In this document: positions 1 to 11,070 of the stretch, one piece after another
Numbering within the stretch: position 1 is the stretch's first letter
Layout: each line of letters opens with the position of its first letter
Assembly (NCBI GenBank): GCA_034387635.1
Contig: JAOANU010000017.1
Location: 806,001-870,000, forward strand
DNA: 64,000 bases
DNA from: Rhodosporidiobolus odoratus
Lineage: Eukaryota > Basidiomycota > Microbotryomycetes > Sporidiobolales > Sporidiobolaceae
Direction of reading: 5' to 3'
Position numbers and translations under genes: made by a program
The notes under the pieces: generated by a model
Seen by the model: only the letters and a program-made list of their open reading frames with translations
Databases searched by the model: none
Told to the model about the DNA's origin: nothing

Positions 1-617
1 CCCCTGGTTTCTGGTGAGCCTTCTTTTTCTTCTCGTCTTACCCTCGCTCTCTCTTCCCAGTTCTCGCGCACCCTGCTGATCGCCTTTACCGTCTTTACAG
101 CTCTTCATCTGGTCCCCTCCATCCCTCTACCTTTATCGTCGCCCCACCACTCCTCCTTGCGCCGCTTTCTTCACTACACCCGCCGCCTCTCCCGCGTCTT
201 CCGCCAAGTTTCCGCTCGCGCCTCAGCCATCGACCAGCAACCAGCAAGTATACACCAACACTCGCCACGGCGAGAACGCCTGACCCTTCAAGCGTCTCTC
301 CGCCGAACGGCACATCACTGCAGGATCTCCTCACCCCGAGTACACCCCAACCTCCTCATCCTCTCGGCCTTGTCTATATCGACACTCTTCTCCCTTACTA
401 CCGATACGAGCTCACCAGATCCGAGAAGCTCTCGGCTGCTTCAGCTGGCGCCTCACAATCCGAGTACACCCATGCCCCTCGTCGGCCTCGTCTTCCACCT
501 CTCCGCCTCCCTCCCTTCCCTCCCTCCTCGAATACCTTTACCGCGCCGGCCTTACGCCGCCGTCCTTCCGCTTTTCCTTTTGCTCATCAACGTCGCTTGA
601 CACCAAGTCCTTCGTAG
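1..617 (+). CDS. 3' end of an unidentified protein gene (5' end outside window)
   Basis: A likely intron (GTGAGC donor at 14, acceptor AG at 58-59) is followed by an open frame that runs to a TAG at 615-617. The readable C-terminus is rich in Pro, Ser and Leu, with more structured stretches such as LYRLYSSSS and LVYIDTLLPYYRYEL, and ends basic and proline-rich. A second frame is also open to 600 but reads as arginine/leucine-rich noise; I prefer the frame ending at 617 because its composition looks protein-like. The family is not recognised. The gene converges on the minus-strand gene that ends at 1151. Confidence 0.45.
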
Positions 618-1150
618 CATTCTTGTCGTAGTCTTATGCAAATTCTCGCTTATTTCCTCTCTTTTTCTCCTGCATTGCGATGGAGACCGAAATATGCTTT
701 CCGCCGTCCACTTGCTCGGCTTTTCTGAGATTCTTGTGCCCTCAGAGCTTGTTTGAGACCGTTTGGAAGTCTTCATCGTCAGTGAAGCGAAAGACTGCGG
801 TCAACGCAGGCGGGAAAAAATGGGGCTTTCTCCCTCCGTCTTCACCACCACTACTACCTCTGAGGTGCCAGTCACGCTCTAGGTCGGGCAAGTCAACTGT
901 GGCGAGTAAGCACCAAGGAGCCGGATCTTGGCGGCGGGTTGTAGGCTGCAACGACCAGGGGTACTCTTTCACCCCGACTTTCTGCAGGGGAGGAAGTAAG
1001 AAACGATGCTGAGAGTTGATACAGCGCCCCCGGTGAGAACAATCATGCTACAGCGTCTAGTGTGACAACAGAAAAGTGATGGATCGATGCGACCGAGTTG
1101 TGGGCCGGCGAGGCAGATGAAGAAGAGAAATTCGAGGGAAGAACAGGGTA
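618..1150. other. Intergenic region between convergent genes
   Basis: Only short frames without protein-like character are present on both strands. The stretch presumably holds the 3' untranslated regions of the two flanking genes. No RNA gene or repeat was seen. Confidence 0.5.
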
Positions 1151-2739
1151 CTAGGCGAAGTACCAGCTGATCGGGAACTACAGGCGCGTAGCATCGACAC
1201 GGTTAGCCACAGACAAGGACGAAACTCGGCGGGAGCGGAGGAGAAAAGACGAGGGAGAGAAACGCACGACTCCCTCGTCCTTCGTGCCCAATTTGAGGTA
1301 GGCACCGGTGGAAAGGTCGACATAACCTTCTCCCTCGCATCTATAGTAATGCCACACGTTCAATGCTTGTCAGTGGTATGTCAGGAGAAGGGGAAGAGCG
1401 AGGGGACGTAGGACGTACGAAGGACATTCATCCGCCACGACCACGTCGATTTCTCCTCCACTCCCGTCTGTACGAGTTAGCTTGATCGTCTTGCCGCAGT
1501 GAGAGCCTTTATCGTACACTGCGGTTAGGAGTCATGTTAGGCTAGTCGGAAAGGAAAGCGTGAGCGGAAAGAGGCTTGCCAGGCGTGAAAAGTGCACAGA
1601 TGAGAGCGTCATCGGAGTTGACGTCGCCGCATGCTACGCAAACCCCAGCAGGACAGTCAGCCAGAACCTCTTGAGAAGAGCGCGAGGAGTCCAAGAAAAA
1701 GAGCGTACCACCCGGATTTCCCTTTTGCTGCACATCGAACGCCGCAAGAATGATCAGCTCTTGCGGACGCTCAGTCGGAAAGTAAAGAAAGGTACGCACC
1801 TCATAGAACGTGGCCTGACCCGTATAGGTCTGTCCCGATCCCGCTGCAGACCCCGTCTCAGAAGCGGCTCCTCCAGAGGTTTTACTCGCGCTTTCCTGAC
1901 CCTTTCCATCTCCACTTCCTCCTCCTCCGCTTGACTTGGCTGCGGCCGACGACCCACCACCACCACCTCCACCGCCCGAAGACGCCGCGCTCCCGCCACC
2001 ACCTCCACCTGAGCTGCTAACGTTGGGCCCAGCTGCTGAATCGTCCCCTTCGTCGCCACCTCCTGCTCCTCCTGGCGCAGCACTTGCGCTACCCGTCCCT
2101 GCAAGACTAGCCGGCGCGGCCGGCGAGGAAGAAGCCTTGACGGTAGCTGTAGCGGTCGAGATCCCTCCGTTCGCCGCTGATGCGCTCGACGAGGAGGAAT
2201 TGTCGGAAGAAGAAGAGTCGAAGAAGAGGTAGTAACCTAGAAAGCAGAGGCCGAGGAGAGCTATACCTAGCGCTACAAGTACGGATCAACCCAAGCTGCT
2301 ATTAGCGGGCAGGAAGTAAGGAAAGAAGGGAGAGAGAGAAAAAAGAAACGAACTGGCGATCAAGACGACTTGATGCCCCCCTCCTACGCCGGTCGGTTTT
2401 CGCCGTGTTGGATGATGTCGACGTCTAGGTGATGGGGCATCGCTCGACGAGCCAGAAGACGAGGACGCTGAAGAATCTGAAGCTGAAGAATCCGATGTGG
2501 TGCCGCCTGAAGAAGGGCTGTTGTCCTCGTCTCGGTAATGGTGGCCCTGCTCGGGTGCACACCTCAGTCAAACAACGCGACGTTCGAGCAAAGGCCGATT
2601 AAGCGAGCATTAGGAGCGCTAAGTCACGCACCTTGTCCAACGAATGCAACTTCAACACTTTCTTCCTCCTCCTTCGTCTACCCTCTCTTGACCTTCGGGT
2701 GTACTCGCTCGAGCTGGAGAGGGCCGTGTCGTCGTACAT
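1151..2739 (-). CDS. Type II membrane protein with C-terminal double-psi beta-barrel (RlpA/expansin-like) domain
   Basis: Reading from an ATG at 2739, a basic N-terminal tail (residues about 1-85, including RRRRRKK) leads into one hydrophobic segment (LGIALLGLCFLGYYLFF) interrupted by an intron near 2272-2353. A Gly/Ser-rich linker follows, then a double-psi beta-barrel domain with the family motifs GQATFYE, ACGDVNSDDALI, GSHCGKTIKL, VVVADECPS and the terminal FPISWYFA. Exons join through short introns, the first three near 2547-2631, 2273-2353 and below 1800. Most fungal relatives are secreted through a cleaved signal peptide; here the domain appears tethered outside the membrane by an uncleaved anchor. 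Role inferred: cell-wall-facing protein. The exact splice between the TFYE and ACGD motifs is unresolved. Confidence 0.72.
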
Positions 2740-3326
2740 CGGTAGCTGCGTCAGTCCGGACAGCCTGAGAAAGTGAGGACTCGGACCAATGCGAGTGCTG
2801 CGTGAGACGCACGCGAAGAATGGGTCCGCGGAGGGCGGCGGAGGCGCAGTGTCGGCGAGGAAGAGACGCAGATGCAGAACGGTGAGAGCTGCGGTGTTCA
2901 GCATCGCAATCTTCATCACCAGTACAAAGGTTGCAACGCAAAGAAGGTCCCTACAACAAGAATGGGTATGAAACTGAATTATCAGACTTGACGAGATTGC
3001 ATATATCTGTAGGCAGTGACAGGACCAACACATACAAAGAGAGTAATGATGTCCCTAAGCTTTGCAGAACGAGGTGATGCAGAAAGTACGGAAGCGGATA
3101 CGGCAGGAAAACAACGCATAGATCCAAATAACAGCATTGGTAACCGGATGTCGCAGAGTCAAACCAGGAAGAGTAGCTGCCGGTTCGGGAGGAGAAAGAG
3201 GGTAGTGCGAACGTTACAAAGAGGCGTACTTGAGAAGAGAAGAAAGCTGCAGTGTCTGAAGCGCCCGATGCGAGAGGGCGGAGGCTGGAAACAGCGGGCA
3301 GGCGAGAGGTGGCGAGCCCTGGCAGC
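2740..3326. other. Intergenic region upstream of the double-psi beta-barrel gene
   Basis: The interval separates two genes on the minus strand and should hold the promoter of the membrane-anchored barrel protein and the 3' end of the coiled-coil gene. No convincing coding frame, RNA or repeat was seen. Confidence 0.4.
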
Positions 3327-5637
3327 CTACAACTGCGGTACCGAAGGCACAGGCGACACCGCTCCATTCATGTGCTGCAGGCCATTTTGACCATGTCCGT
3401 GAATGTTGGTGAGGTGCGATGGTGGCGAAGTCGGAGGCGAAGTTTGGGAGGCGAGGATCAGGCCATGAGCGGCGGCTAGGGCGCATCTAGTCATAGCGAT
3501 CCACGTCAACTCGATTCGGCAAGATAAGACTAGGAAGAGAGAAAGAATTGGAGGAGGAAGAGCTGAAAGGTGAAAGGTGAAAGGGAAAGAAAGAAAAAGA
3601 TGGAACCTACTCGCAAATAACCTGAGCCCGTCTCACCACAAGCGTCCTAGTCTCCCTCTTCTTAGTCTGAACCTTGTTGACCGCTCCAGGTCCATGTCGA
3701 ATCGAGATTTGAGGAAGAGGGGTCGTGTCGATGGCGGTTTCTTTCACGAGACCGGGGAAGAGACAGGCTCCGACTCGTTCGGGTTCTCCTGTTGTATAGG
3801 AGGGATTCGCGGAAGTACGTCGAGAGAAGAAGAGATGGGGTAGTGGGAAGGAGTCTTAGCGAGGAGAAAAGTATTTCAAGTGATGGGAAGGGACGCACCT
3901 CGTTCAGTTCGGTAACATTTCTTGATGAGTTCTGCAGGCAGCAAGCACGCGTCAGCTCAATCGAAATCAGCCATCTTACTGCCTTCATAGTGCAGTACAC
4001 GCAGCCCAAGAAGTAAAAAAGAAACAAGCGTACCCAACTGAGTAGGATCCAAAGGACTCCCAACCTGACAAACAAAGCTCCTATAAAACCCACTTCCCTC
4101 CAAAGCCCCTCCAGGACTATAACTCTTATGCAACATTCTCGAATAAACATAACTCGCGTCCAACACGGTTTCCAATTCGGGCGCGACAACGGGAGCCGAA
4201 GGAGCGGGAGAGGGGGAAGGGGAGGGAGAAGAGTTGATGAGACTGAAGACGGTGGGCATGTGTTCGTTGAAGAGGGAGAGAGACATTTCTGGGTCGAGGG
4301 AATCGACTGCTGCGGAGAAGGTTTGACGACGCCAGACGGAAGCGACGAGGGGTTCTCGGTGGAAGAGTTGTTCGTGCAGTTTGGTGAGTTCTCTGCAAGA
4401 CGGGCAGGCGGACGAGCAAACGGATTAGCCAACTGCTTTCACTTGCCATGATAGCCGAAAGCTATCTTGCCCCAAAATTCGGTAGAACGGGGGGAAGAAG
4501 AGGAGAAAGGTACGCACTGGTTCGCCTCCTCGGAATTCGTGACCAATAACCGATTGACAATCCCCTCGCACAGCAACTGACTCATAACATGCCTCAGCAA
4601 ACTCTGCACCACGATTCCCAGTCCAGGGTAATCGAATCCCATTTGACTCAATCCGACGAGGAAAGGTGAAGCCGAGACGTTGTCGACGTCTTGGAAGAGG
4701 GCTTCAGCGAGGGGGACTAGGGCGAGGTGCGCGAAGGAGGAGGGATCGGTTCCGCTGGGTGGGGGTGGAGCGGCACGGAGGTGGGAGGCGAGGGTGTCGG
4801 CGGCCCAGCGGTTGATGCGGCGTTCAAGGGAGGACGAGGAGTTCTTGATGGTGAACTGCGGGGGTAATACGGCAGTATAGCGCAGGTCAGGTGGGGTAAT
4901 AGACGAGGTGGGAACAAAGAGAAACATCGGAAAAAAACAACGACAAGCAACTTGGTAAGCAACCTGAAAGGACTGAAAAGAAAAAGGCGTGACAAACGCA
5001 CGTCGTCAACCGTACTTCCTCCTCCTCCGCCCGCACTATGTACTCCAACGACACTAGCCCCTCCACCCGAATCCCCACCCTCGAGCAAGGCGATGTGTTT
5101 CCTCAAGCCGGCGTTCTGCTTTTCTTGCTCAAGCATGGCACTGCGCTGTTCTTCAATTCGCAAATGGGCAAGTTTGTAGTTCTTGAGGAGACGGCTGGAG
5201 ATTGCGTGTGAACCGATCATGAGCGGAAACGTCAAGGGGAAGGGGAAGGAGGTGGGGTGGAGGAAAAGGATGGAACGGAAGGAATGATGCGAAAGAAAGG
5301 CCAAGGATCAGTCCGTAGGGTCGTGCTGGAGAATGGACGGGCGGAGGACTGACTTGTACTCCTCGTCTCCGACCAACGACTGACCATTCCCCTGCCCCTG
5401 AGCCTGGTTGACGAGGAGAGTCCCACCTCCAGCCGCCGACTGCTGCACCGAGTACGAGTCCTGGTGGTTGAGAATGGCCTGCATGCTCCCCTGTTGAGCG
5501 TGCGAGTGCGAGAGGGGAGACTGGGCGGGAGAGTACTGGAAGTTTTGCTGTTTGAGGGAGGGAGGAGGAAGAGTGGGTGAGTGAAAACGGGCAAGAGACG
5601 AGTAGGGGACGAGGCCAACCTGAGGGTGGTACGACAT
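3327..5637 (-). CDS. Uncharacterised conserved-looking coiled-coil protein
   Basis: The first exon starts at ATG 5637 (MSYHPQVGLVPYSS) and is a Gln/Ser-rich disordered tail. The next exon has a short coiled coil (YKLAHLRIEEQRSAMLEQEK) and a Gly/Ser linker. Exons between about 4930 and 3700 form a helical, globular-looking body with motifs such as LVSQLLCEG-like helices, NRLLVTNSEEANQ, KLHEQLFHREPLV and VGACLFPGLVKE; the join from DPTQL to ELIKKCYRTER is phase-consistent. The C-terminus is ambiguous: an in-frame TAG sits at 3607-3609, but a GTGAGA donor just before it joins in phase to a further exon ending at 3327. I do not recognise the family and assign no function. Confidence 0.55.
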
Positions 5638-6163
5638 GGTGTTGTAGTCTGTCTAGATGATGGACCGATAGGTTTACGCGGTGTAGCTGGCGGGTGAGGG
5701 TGAATAGAAGAGGTCGGACAAGCCGTGGAAGAAGGAGTGGGCGCTGGTCGCGGTCAGAGAGTGCGAGTTAAGGTGAGCAGGTAGCCGTGTAGGTCTGGTG
5801 ACCCAGGACAGTCTAAGCCACTCTCGAACACACGTGGGCGAGTTCAAGTTGCGAAGAGGATTCAGAAACTCAAGCGAGAGCCACTTGCGCTTATCACTGA
5901 CAGCTCTACAAAGGTTCTCGACACCGTATCCAAGTACAGCGAGTGTACACAAGCTACCTCGCACCGACCGACCGCTTCCCGACTCGTGATCGTCCATCGA
6001 CATCGACATCGTCGTTTTCCACTTTCATCTCGACTCAAGTTTCCTTACTCGCAGACGCGTGAGCGCAGGTATAAAGGTGCACTCGATCAACTATAGCTAT
6101 CTCGTCTCTGCCCTTACTCACCGCCCTCCCCCGACAGCCCATCTAGCTCTCGGCTGGGCCAAA
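5638..6163. promoter_or_regulatory. Divergent intergenic promoter region
   Basis: About 526 bp separate the start codons of two divergently transcribed genes, so both promoters should lie here. I saw no TATA box that stands out and no coding frame of its own. Confidence 0.45.
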
Positions 6164-7057
6164 ATGACCTCACCCTCCTCCCCTCCCTCACGTCCACCAC
6201 CTTGCCTCCCCTCTGCCCCGACCCCAGTCCCACAAGCACCATCCTCAACCTCAGCCTACGCCAACACCACCTCCCTCCAAGACCTCACCGACCTCTCAAC
6301 CCTCTCCTACATCTCTTCCTCCCTTCGCACCACTTTTCCCTTCTGGCTAGGCCGACTAGGCTTGATCACCTCCCTCGCCTACTTTACAAAACGCTCCCTT
6401 CCGACCCTTCTTCGCCTCGTTGCTTGGAGCGTCTCGAAACTCTGGACTGCGATAGGTTGGACCTTGAAAGCGGCGGTTTGGGTCGTCTTCTGGGCTGGGT
6501 TCGTCGCGACGGCAGGGTGGCTTGCGGTCGGGGTCATAGCATGCGTGGCGTACATGGTCATACGGGCACGACCACGCTGGCGAACCGTCAAGGCCAAGGA
6601 CCCCGTACGGGTGATCTGGGGACTGCGAATCGCTGGGTGCGTCGTCGCGTGGAGGTGCAGCAAGTGGCTGGGTAGGATATCGGTAGCCTTTGTGCTGGGA
6701 GCCGAGGCGCGGTCTTACCTGGAACGGCAGCAGCGACAACGACCACCTGCATCGACTCCAACCTCGTCGTCTCCTTTCGCTGCGTCGGCGTGCGCTCGCG
6801 CTAGCTCTGTCCAAACGTCCCCGTCTTCTGCCCCACCGTCGGAAGAGGCTAGCAGGGAAGGACAGGAGCCGGAGGCGGGGGATGATCTTGACCTTGAACG
6901 GTGGGCTAGGAGGGCGAGGGAGGAAATGTTGAGAGAATCATTGTTGCGCTCGGCTGGGTCAGGGAGGCAGCGTAGTGCCGGCGCAGCGAAGGCGGGAGGC
7001 GCGTCGGAGGTGGGTCAGGTGGGGCAGGAGGATGCAGAGACCGTCGATCAGGCGTAA
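6164..7057 (+). CDS. Uncharacterised multi-span membrane protein
   Basis: This is an intronless frame of 297 codons from an ATG at 6164; an upstream GTG in the same frame at 6059 is less likely as start. A proline-rich N-terminus of about 60 residues is followed by hydrophobic segments around residues 65-165, including LLRLVAWSVSKLWTAIGW and VWVVFWAGFVATAGWLAVGV, then a basic loop and another hydrophobic stretch. The C-terminal third is hydrophilic, disordered and charged (EAGDDLDLERWARRAREEM). The pattern suggests three to four membrane passes with a cytosolic tail. No family is recognised. Confidence 0.65.
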   Translation: MTSPSSPPSRPPPCLPSAPTPVPQAPSSTSAYANTTSLQDLTDLSTLSYISSSLRTTFPFWLGRLGLITSLAYFTKRSLPTLLRLVAWSVSKLWTAIGWTLKAAVWVVFWAGFVATAGWLAVGVIACVAYMVIRARPRWRTVKAKDPVRVIWGLRIAGCVVAWRCSKWLGRISVAFVLGAEARSYLERQQRQRPPASTPTSSSPFAASACARASSVQTSPSSAPPSEEASREGQEPEAGDDLDLERWARRAREEMLRESLLRSAGSGRQRSAGAAKAGGASEVGQVGQEDAETVDQA

Positions 7058-7344
7058 CGCGCAAGATGAGCGCCCTTTGCTTGGCCCTCCGAATCTGCCG
7101 TCTTTTCTGGTAAGGTAGCTTCGGGCTGTCGCTAGGTTCGTACATACCTACCTCCTTCTTCTGGAAGTGGCAGCCTGTATGACCCAGCGGAGAGACAAGC
7201 CAATCGTGACTAACTCTGGTCGCCGAAATGTCCATCGTGAGCAGCCCGACTCCGCGGCTTCTCCGGTTCCCCTCTTCCCTTGCCCCCTTCCCTCTCTCCG
7301 GATAAACGTGCCCATTTCTTCGCCTGGACACAGCGCACACCAGG

Positions 7345-10300
7345 ATGGAGGATGACTCAGGAGCGGATCCTCAAGTGTCCGTCAACCCGTTGTCGTCGTT
7401 ATCGCCCACTCGACTCCCGCCTCCATCGTCGTCGTCGTCGTCTTCGCCGGGACCTCCGCTGCCTTCGCTGCCCCCCGGCATTCGGCCAACGACTCTGTCT
7501 CCTCGATCGTCTCCTCCTCATAGTGCGCAGTCCGGTGGTTCCTTCCCTCGCTCTTCCTCGCCAGTGACCGTGCCTTCGCACCCTAAATCGGAGGAGTCCT
7601 CCTCTTCACCACCATCACCACTGCCGCCGCCTGCACCGCACGATCTCGGCTGCTCTCGCCCGTATCCACGATCTCAGCACTCGTCTCAACCGTCGACGAG
7701 TACTTCAGCGTCTTCTTGCTTGGGCGCACCGACGACAGCTACGAGTTCAAGTCCCGCCCCTTCAGCTTCTTCTCACCAGCAACTTCAGCCTTCGCAACCA
7801 CAAAATCCGTATCCTCATAAACAGCGGCCCGCTCCCGCGCTCGCGTCGTCTCAACCTATGCCTTCCTCATCCTCTTCCTCTTCCCTTTCCCTCTCCCCGC
7901 CCTCCTCCACCCTCTCCCCGCTCACTCTCCCTCACCCCCACCAACACCAGCATCAGCAACACATCCCCCTCCCACCCCCTCCCCTCCCCCTCTCTCCCGT
8001 CTCCCGCCCTCGAGGTTCTCGACCTCTCCCGACAGTCCCGACGGGGGCTTCGAGATTCGTTCCTCTACATCCGTTACCAGCTCCTCCACCTCGGCCACCG
8101 CCTAGAATCGATACGAGCCCTGGTACTAGTACTGGTGGATGGGGGGATGAGAAAAGCATGGGCAGAGGGCCAGGGAAAGGGAAAGGCAAGGGGAGGGCGG
8201 ATTCGTTACCGCTCTCTGAGGCAGGATCGGGCGGAAGTGGGATACAGGGAGGACGGGAGGGAGCGGGAGCGGGAGAGGGGGGAGAGGAAGGAGAAGACGA
8301 AGAAGAGGAAGAAGAAGACCCCGACCTCGCTCTCAAACGAGAATTCGCCCGTCGAAGAGGTTTAGATGATCTCGATTCTCGGTTAGATACGTCTGTCCTT
8401 CCGCCGAGCGGAACTGTGGGCGGAGGCGGCGAGGCATACTCGCCGGCCGGGAGTGATTTGCCGATATATACGGCGGATAGTCCGGGTAGTGGAGGAGGAG
8501 GCGGAGGGGCCGAGGTAGAGAGGAGGAGAAGTATGGTCAAGAGGACGTTGAATGGGGGGTCGGAAGAAAGAGGAGGAAGAGGGGGAAGGGGGATGACAAC
8601 CTCGGGGAGTGGATCTCTCGGAGAGGTGCGAGAAGAAGAAGAAGGGGGAGACTTGAGAGACGCGTCGACGCTCAAAGCGGCTTCGGAGCTTGAATCCGTT
8701 CGACAGAGTGCGAACGAGGAGGCGAGGAGGCAGGTTCAAGAGGATGCCGTGAACGAGAAGGCGAGGTTAGTGGAACGGAGGGAGAGGGAAGAGGAGGGAC
8801 GGGAGAGGGAGAGGGAAGAGAGGGCCGTGGAGATGGGGATGAGGAAACGGATGGAGGAGATGCGATTACGGGAAGAGGAGGAGGAGGATAGGAGGAGGAT
8901 GGAGGAGATGCAGGCTCCTCCGGCCCTTTCTCCAGTAGGCGAGGCGATGTATTCGTTGCAGGAGGATCGGAAACACCTGCCACCTGTCGGCTCCTCACTC
9001 CCTTCTTCGATATACGAGCCTCCTCCACCTCTTTCGCCTGATGGAGCAGGGGGGATGTACCCTCTGGCCGAGGATCGGAAGTTCCTGCCGTCGAGTTCTG
9101 CATTTCCTTCTCCCCCTCAGCCGTCTCCACTTCCACCACCACTCGCCTCACCTTATCACTCTGATCCTCGGGCTGAACCGCGACGCAGTCGTGCCACAGC
9201 CCCTCCCGGTTCTTTTTCCCAGCCTTATCCCGCATCCTCGCATTCGCAGTATCGCCTCCCTCCTCCTCCGGTGACTACAACGAGCGACTTTCTCTCCCCT
9301 TCGCATCACTCGTTCTCGTCGCCCCCGCAACCTCCTCAGGCGCCACCCTTGCCACCTGGGCACCAAGACTATTTCTCCCACCCCTCCCCACCACGACCTC
9401 CCATACACCCGTCACAAAACGCCCATTCCGCGATCCCTTCACATCCACATCAACATGCACATCACTCCCTCCCTCCGCGCTCCTTATCCTCTTCCACTTC
9501 CCATCAGGCATCCCTCAGCCCACATCCGCCCGCTTCTTCAACCCCATCCTCTTCCCCTGTCCCTCCCGCATCCGCCCCAGCTTCTGCCCCCGCCCATGCG
9601 CAGCAAAGCGCTCTCTACTCGGCGGGAATCTCACCCTACGGAGCCAGTTCACGGTACGTTCCGACGCCTGCTCCGCCGGCACCGCCACCACCATTACTGG
9701 GTCCTTCGGGTATGGGTGGGACGGTAGGGCTGGGGATGGGAGAAGAGGTGAGTGAGAGGAGAATGCAAAAAGCTAGGCAGGGAAGTTTGGGACCGGCGGC
9801 GGCGTTTTATTCTGCTGGAGTGGGGTTGGCGGTACGTTTTCCGGTTTGTTATCTGTGTTTCCGGGTTGCATCGCTCGCTTTCCGTCGTGGCATCTCACTC
9901 ATGCCTGTTACTCATTACTTGCAGATGAACAAGAACGCCATCGAAGGACTCGTGCCCCCACCACCCAGTGGTTCAGTTTCGAGTCCAGCCAGTCCGGTTC
10001 TGCGCGGCTTCCACGACTCGTCGCCTACCGCTGAAATAAGTACAAGTCTAGGAGGCGGGTCGCGACATCGTCCAAATATGAGCTGGTCGCAATCTGCTTC
10101 ATCGTCCTCGAATGCGCTACCACCACCGACCAGTTTCGCTCCAGTACCACATCGACAAGCGACCCTTTCTCCCTCGGCCAGTACCAACTTCTCGCAATTT
10201 GGCGTCGTTGCCTCACCTGGCAACTCTCCTTCAATGTCACGAACTCTCCCCTACTCAGCATCGGTAGCCCCAGCCCCCGTCGCTCCCATGCTGACCGCAC

Positions 10301-10800
10301 AATCTGCCGCCGCAACTCCAGCCTTTTACTCCTCGATAACACCGGGTGGACCCCTTCTCCCCTTCTACGCCGCCCCATCCGCAAACCCCAGCGCTCCGAC
10401 ATCCTTCTTCTCTCCAACCGGTACAGCTCCTCCTTCGACTTCATCCTTCCTCGGTCTTCCTCCACCTCCCCAACCCCAATCGTACCATTCCTTCCCTAGC
10501 ACACCACCCTTACCCCCCGTCTCCGCCCCTCCCCCCGTCGCAAGTCCCTACCGCTCCTCAACTGCTTTTGAAGGACTGTCCCTCCAACCTTTCTCAAGAT
10601 CTCAAAGCGCTTCGCCAAGTTCTCTCGCGCCTTCTATAGCGGGTTCGGCTATGGGGGGAGGAGGAGGAGGGACAAAAGCAAACCGGATGAGTACGATCAG
10701 GAATTTGTTTGGGAGGAAGAGTGGGAAGGGGGGTGGACCCGGTGGGGGTGGGATCGGGGAGGGGTTGCCCGGGACTCCCGAGGAAGAGGGAGGGCGATAG
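7345..10800 (+). CDS. Large intrinsically disordered protein with a central charged helical segment
   Basis: One long frame starts at ATG 7345 and ends at TAG 10798. It contains one in-frame intron at about 9832-9924 (GTACGT donor, TTGCAG acceptor, phase 0), leaving roughly 1,120 residues. The first ~270 residues are Ser/Pro-rich, with poly-Ser from a TCG repeat near 7425. An acidic run (EEDEEEEEEDPD) precedes a highly charged probable single alpha-helix or coiled coil of Glu/Arg repeats (about 8750-8920). A motif of the type MYxLxEDRKxLP occurs twice just after it. The C-terminus has a basic patch (RMSTIRNLFGRKSGKGG) that could bind membrane or acidic partners. It resembles scaffold or cell-cortex proteins in style only; no family is recognised. 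Confidence 0.75.
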   Translation: MEDDSGADPQVSVNPLSSLSPTRLPPPSSSSSSSPGPPLPSLPPGIRPTTLSPRSSPPHSAQSGGSFPRSSSPVTVPSHPKSEESSSSPPSPLPPPAPHDLGCSRPYPRSQHSSQPSTSTSASSCLGAPTTATSSSPAPSASSHQQLQPSQPQNPYPHKQRPAPALASSQPMPSSSSSSSLSLSPPSSTLSPLTLPHPHQHQHQQHIPLPPPPLPLSPVSRPRGSRPLPTVPTGASRFVPLHPLPAPPPRPPPRIDTSPGTSTGGWGDEKSMGRGPGKGKGKGRADSLPLSEAGSGGSGIQGGREGAGAGEGGEEGEDEEEEEEDPDLALKREFARRRGLDDLDSRLDTSVLPPSGTVGGGGEAYSPAGSDLPIYTADSPGSGGGGGGAEVERRRSMVKRTLNGGSEERGGRGGRGMTTSGSGSLGEVREEEEGGDLRDASTLKAASELESVRQSANEEARRQVQEDAVNEKARLVERREREEEGREREREERAVEMGMRKRMEEMRLREEEEEDRRRMEEMQAPPALSPVGEAMYSLQEDRKHLPPVGSSLPSSIYEPPPPLSPDGAGGMYPLAEDRKFLPSSSAFPSPPQPSPLPPPLASPYHSDPRAEPRRSRATAPPGSFSQPYPASSHSQYRLPPPPVTTTSDFLSPSHHSFSSPPQPPQAPPLPPGHQDYFSHPSPPRPPIHPSQNAHSAIPSHPHQHAHHSLPPRSLSSSTSHQASLSPHPPASSTPSSSPVPPASAPASAPAHAQQSALYSAGISPYGASSRYVPTPAPPAPPPPLLGPSGMGGTVGLGMGEEVSERRMQKARQGSLGPAAAFYSAGVGLAVRFPVCYLCFRVASLAFRRGISLMPVTHYLQMNKNAIEGLVPPPPSGSVSSPASPVLRGFHDSSPTAEISTSLGGGSRHRPNMSWSQSASSSSNALPPPTSFAPVPHRQATLSPSASTNFSQFGVVASPGNSPSMSRTLPYSASVAPAPVAPMLTAQSAAATPAFYSSITPGGPLLPFYAAPSANPSAPTSFFSPTGTAPPSTSSFLGLPPPPQPQSYHSFPSTPPLPPVSAPPPVASPYRSSTAFEGLSLQPFSRSQSASPSSLAPSIAGSAMGGGGGGTKANRMSTIRNLFGRKSGKGGGPGGGGIGEGLPGTPEEEGGR
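9832..9924 (+). other. Intron in the disordered-protein gene
   Basis: A GTACGT donor and a TTGCAG acceptor bound 93 nt that stay in frame. I call it an intron because its translation turns Cys/Phe/Leu-rich (for example VCYLCFRVASLAF), unlike the Pro/Ser-rich protein on either side. Confidence 0.7.
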
Positions 10801-11070
10801 GGAGTCTATATATAGCGGAAGAAGACGTATCCTGACATCGGTGCTTCAACGGGGACTTTTGAGAGCTTGCTGCGTGGCCTCAAGAGAGACTCAGAATGCA
10901 GTGCTCGACGTGCGACGTGAGGCGATGCCGTCCGCGGGCGGCAGCGGGACTCCGCGGCCATCAGTGGTTGCTGACCCGGCGGATCCATCATCCACGTACA
11001 AGCCGACGCTTTCTTTCCTCGCTTCTCCACTCCTCGTCCTCACCTCAGACCGCCGCGCGCTTGTCCTCGC

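Noticed and set aside
1936..2232. Plus-strand frame with long poly-proline runs
   Set aside because: It is the complement of the Gly/Ser-rich stalk of the minus-strand membrane-anchored barrel protein.
7953..8675. Minus-strand Pro/Ser-rich frame of 240 codons
   Set aside because: Shadow of the disordered plus-strand protein; GC-rich low-complexity coding DNA keeps opposite frames open.
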